Source of the DNA: Paenibacillus albidus | GTDB taxonomy: Bacteria; Bacillota; Bacilli; Paenibacillales; Paenibacillaceae | Direction of reading: 5' to 3' | NCBI RefSeq assembly: GCF_014644435.1 | Contig: NZ_BMKR01000010.1 | Coordinates: forward strand, 1 to 64,000 | DNA length: 64,000 bases | Shown here: positions 61,775 to 64,000 of the stretch, piece by piece | Layout: the number at the start of each line of letters is the position of its first letter | Position numbering within the stretch: the stretch's first letter is position 1 | Position numbers and translations under genes: made by a program | The notes under the pieces: generated by a model | Seen by the model: only the letters and a program-made list of their open reading frames with translations | The model's database searches: none | Told to the model about the DNA's origin: nothing

Positions 61775-62650
61775 TCATTTCACTTCATCCGCGGTAACAT
61801 CCGCTCCAAGCCATTCCGTGCTCAGTTTGCCCAGTGTGCCGTCCGCCTTCAGTTCCTTTAGCGCTCCATCAATGGCATCGGCCAAGGTCTGGGAGTCCGC
61901 ATCATCCTTGCGCAGCACATAAAGAATGTCGGCGGATGACAACTCGTCGCCTACCGCTTTCAGCTTGCTTTGCGGGTCGATGACAGGCAGAACGAAATCT
62001 GCTGCGAGCGTGGCGTCCACCCGTCCCGTGGTGATCTGGCTTACGGTATCGTTGGCCGCCCCATTTTGATACACAATGCTGATGGCATTGTCATGTTCCT
62101 TGTTATAGTTCTCCAGGATTTGAGCCTGTGCGCTGGTTGCGCCGGTTAAGGCCTTTTTGCCTTTCAGATCGTCCAGAGACTGAACTGTGTTATTGTCCTT
62201 AGCCACAATAATCCGGTTTCTCCAGTGTGCATAAGGCTCTTTATTAAAAAGATACTTTTGTTCTCTCTCCGGATTTTTCTCCATCACGTGCGCCACCAGA
62301 TCAATCTTCCTGGTGTCCAGACTCAGCAGCAGATTGCTGAAATCCATCGTCTGCAGTTCAAACTCATATTGCGCCAGGCGGTTGTCGATCTCCTTGAGCA
62401 GTTCTACATCGAAGCCGGTAAGCTTGCCGTTCTCATCAATAAAGCACACCTGGGGAAAACCGGTTCCTGTGCCGACAATAATTGGGGTCACCTTGGCCGG
62501 CTCAGCCGCAGCTGCCGTATCTTTATTCCCAGGTGCAGCTTCAGCTGCATTTCCGTTACTGCCGGCGCTGCTGTTGTTCCCGCATCCCGCGAGAGCCAGG
62601 GCCAACACCGTCCCCAATACGATTCCGATGCTCTTTTTGACCTTTTTCAT
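61775..62650 (-). CDS. Amino-acid-binding lipoprotein, TcyJ/TcyK-like
   Basis: The start at 62650 (MKKVKKSIGIVLGTVLALAL) follows AAGGGGAT; the lipobox is LALAGC, with Cys23 lipid-anchored, then a Gly/Ala/Asn linker. The mature domain is a family 3 binding protein: VGTGTGFPQVCFIDENGKLT, GFDVELLKEIDNRLAQYEFE, LDTRKIDLVAHVMEKNPERE and DLKGKKALTGATSAQAQILE. B. subtilis has two such genes (tcyJ, tcyK) here; this operon has one. It lies 5 bases downstream of the acetyltransferase gene. Confidence 0.9.
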   Translation of the reverse strand: MKKVKKSIGIVLGTVLALALAGCGNNSSAGSNGNAAEAAPGNKDTAAAAEPAKVTPIIVGTGTGFPQVCFIDENGKLTGFDVELLKEIDNRLAQYEFELQTMDFSNLLLSLDTRKIDLVAHVMEKNPEREQKYLFNKEPYAHWRNRIIVAKDNNTVQSLDDLKGKKALTGATSAQAQILENYNKEHDNAISIVYQNGAANDTVSQITTGRVDATLAADFVLPVIDPQSKLKAVGDELSSADILYVLRKDDADSQTLADAIDGALKELKADGTLGKLSTEWLGADVTADEVK

Positions 62651-62654
62651 CTGT

Positions 62655-63170
62655 TTATCCCCTTTGAGTGTTGGTTTGTTTGTATTCAAGCGTCTTACGC
62701 ATCAAATACATGATGCCGTCCCCGTTCTGCGTCTCGATCTCGTGAATCCGTGCATACCCGCGCCGTTCGTACATCGGGACCAGCCAGGGGTGTTTATGGG
62801 CAGTTGCCAGCGTAACGGCCGGTGCACCCAGCTGGCCATGAATGACATGCTCCTCCACCCAATCAAGCAATTTGCCGCCGTAACCTTGTCCGCTGCTATC
62901 CGGGTTGACCGCGAACCATTTGATAAAAGGCAGCTCCGTAAAGGCCTTGACCTCATCACCTTTGGACAAGGTTATGGTCGCTAGAATCGCACCGTCTTTC
63001 TCCAGTACATAACAGTCATTGGTCGCTATATTGTCCTGAATCAGGGCCAGGTCGGCATTGGCTGCCGGCCAGTGCAATCCCAGCTCACGGATGAGCGCGT
63101 AGGCACGATAGATAACATCCAGCAACACCTCCGCATCCCGCAGCTCTGCGAGCCGTACCCTCTCACTCAT
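62655..63170 (-). CDS. snaA: GNAT N-acetyltransferase, SnaA-like
   Basis: A 171-residue GNAT protein: RLAELRDAEVLLDVIYRAYA at the start, ELPFIKWFAVNPDSSGQGYG followed by GKLLDWVEE for the acetyl-CoA loop (Q/RxxGxG/A form), and PWLVPMYERRGYARIHEIET at the end. B. subtilis SnaA (YtmI) acetylates the amino group of S-alkylcysteines as the first step of salvage. Here it is the first gene of the transport-enzyme run and sits just downstream of an inverted-repeat operator at 63192-63242. The C-terminal 15 residues are poorly conserved in type. Confidence 0.82.
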   Translation of the reverse strand: MSERVRLAELRDAEVLLDVIYRAYALIRELGLHWPAANADLALIQDNIATNDCYVLEKDGAILATITLSKGDEVKAFTELPFIKWFAVNPDSSGQGYGGKLLDWVEEHVIHGQLGAPAVTLATAHKHPWLVPMYERRGYARIHEIETQNGDGIMYLMRKTLEYKQTNTQRG

Positions 63171-63191
63171 CCTCCAACCCCCCTTTTGAAT

Positions 63192-63242
63192 TTAACTTCA
63201 TAATTCCTATCAACATAGTCGTGATTATGGGTATGAAGTTAA
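63192..63242. promoter_or_regulatory. Long inverted repeat, probable LysR-type operator before snaA
   Basis: TTAACTTCATA (63192-63202) and TATGAAGTTAA (63232-63242) are perfect 11-bp arms, with CATAGTCGTGATTATG also symmetric between them. They lie 22-72 bases before the snaA start, where an AscR/YtlI-type activator is expected to bind. Assignment is by position. Confidence 0.6.
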
Positions 63243-63289
63243 CTTTATCACTGCACTGCCGGCTATGCTAATAGAGTTATTCTATCTGT

Positions 63290-64000
63290 TTATACAATTT
63301 GTCGATTGCCCTGAATGGCCGCTCCCGTCTCCAGAAGCGTATCGATAAATCCGGCATTCTCGCCGTTCAGCGTAATCAGATTCGTCCGCAGCGAAATGCC
63401 GGCTGTCTCGGCAACTTCAACGGGAATCAGCTTGCCGGATTCCACTTCCTCTTGCGTACTCAAAGCCGGCAGGAAGCAGATGCCCGCTTTGCGGATCACC
63501 AGCTTCTTGGCGGTTTCCAAATTATCCACGTGATACACGATGTCCGGCGGCTGTTCCAGATTCTCGAACACCCGGTGCAGGCGCATCCAGTCGAGTGATC
63601 CGCATTCAAAAAACACCAGCGGCTCCTTCCGGATATCCCGGATCGAAGCCTGCCCCGTCTTCGCAAGCGGATGCCCTTCATAGACATACAGAGAAATGGG
63701 ATCGTCCCAGAAGGGATACGATTGGAACACCGGATTTACTACCTTGCGGATAAAGGCCAGATCGATATCCTTTGATTTCAGCTTCTCAATCAGATCATCG
63801 GTGGGGGCTGTGGTCAGCTTAAATTGAACATGGGGGTATTTGTGTTTCAGATGAATCAGCAGATGGGGCAACACGTAGTTGGAGACGGAGACGGTACTGC
63901 CGATTCTCAGCTCATTCGGAATCGTTCCTTTGGATTGAAGCTGAAGTTTGCCCTTTTGATAGACCTGCAGAATTTGCTCGGCATAAGGCAGGAACTGCTT
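63290..64000 (-). CDS. LysR-type regulator, AscR/YtlI-like, partial at right edge
   Basis: The frame is open from the window edge to a stop at 63290, giving 236 residues without the N-terminal helix-turn-helix. It contains the linker helix YAEQILQVYQKGKLQLQSKG and the effector domain: ELRIGSTVSVSNYVLPHLLI, HLKHKYPHVQFKLTTAPTDD, DLAFIRKVVNP and ICFLPALSTQEEVESGKLIP. The conserved IGSTVSVSNYVLP region is the co-inducer pocket. It lies upstream of the sulfur operon on the same strand, as AscR (YtlI), the activator of the B. subtilis ytm operon, would be expected to. The internal ATG at 63874 is not the start. Confidence 0.85.
   Translation of the reverse strand, partial: KQFLPYAEQILQVYQKGKLQLQSKGTIPNELRIGSTVSVSNYVLPHLLIHLKHKYPHVQFKLTTAPTDDLIEKLKSKDIDLAFIRKVVNPVFQSYPFWDDPISLYVYEGHPLAKTGQASIRDIRKEPLVFFECGSLDWMRLHRVFENLEQPPDIVYHVDNLETAKKLVIRKAGICFLPALSTQEEVESGKLIPVEVAETAGISLRTNLITLNGENAGFIDTLLETGAAIQGNRQIV

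Noticed and set aside
1..64000. tRNA, rRNA, CRISPR arrays, complete insertion sequences, phage attachment sites or replication origins.
   Set aside because: None was recognised on either strand by eye; a covariance-model or repeat search would be needed to exclude them fully.

Overview
The window looks like a chromosomal segment of a Gram-positive, spore-forming, polysaccharide-degrading Firmicute, most likely a Paenibacillus. The reasons are two S-layer-homology (SLH) surface proteins, LplA/LplB/YtcP-type sugar ABC transporters next to a membrane-bound AraC regulator of the YesS type, a spore germination permease remnant, strong AGGAGG ribosome sites, and genes for glucuronoxylan and arabinan use. 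Genus is inferred from gene content only. I saw no rRNA, tRNA, CRISPR array or complete insertion sequence.

Layout. 1-1100 is a graveyard: an RHS toxin tip with two in-frame stops, an immunity-like ORF running off the left edge, and a frameshifted sugar permease. 1102-2993 is an ABC-F ribosome-protection ATPase with a long attenuator leader (sigma-A promoter, leader peptide MFHSMRLR, two terminator hairpins, a 41-codon ORF, a second leader peptide and competing hairpins). 3078-10588 holds a sodium:neurotransmitter-type symporter, an HxlR regulator divergent from an NAD(P)H oxidoreductase, a methyltransferase, a pentapeptide-repeat protein, and a TetR-controlled two-gene ABC exporter.

10681-28098 is an aldouronate/glucuronate locus: two permeases, a lipoprotein binding protein, the YesS-like regulator, a Nif3-like protein, GH67 alpha-glucuronidase, an AraC regulator, a GntR regulator with an 18-bp palindromic operator, UxuA and UxuB, and a large GH2 hydrolase. 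Together they would import xylan-derived (methyl)glucuronic acid oligosaccharides, release the uronic acid and feed it towards 2-keto-3-deoxygluconate. The xylanase, xylosidase and uronate isomerase are not in the window.

28302-31131 is a polymorphic toxin with an AT-rich, kinase-like C-terminal tip and a probable immunity gene. 31327-38834 carries a small basic protein, a 1285-residue SLH-anchored metallophosphoesterase, a germination permease pseudogene, an HD-domain protein, a mutarotase and a coiled-coil protein. A 219-bp repeat with 15-bp terminal inverted repeats occurs at 6660-6878 and 35885-36103.

39070-47911 is one minus-strand operon: binding protein, two permeases, a DUF4127 protein, NanE, an RpiR regulator, a ROK kinase and an FAD-dependent oxidoreductase. 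It suggests an N-acetylmannosamine-type amino-sugar pathway with unassigned steps. 48141-52717 is an SLH-GH43 arabinanase-type gene split by a frameshift, with a cre-like site upstream. PspC and PspA follow.

54176-64000 is a minus-strand operon matching the B. subtilis ytm/ytn (snaA-tcy-cmo-snd) S-alkylcysteine salvage operon: LysR regulator, N-acetyltransferase, amino-acid ABC transporter, two luciferase-like monooxygenases and an M20 deacetylase. Here it also contains a sarcosine-oxidase-type flavoenzyme and a DinB-family protein, coupled to the M20 gene by ATGA overlaps.
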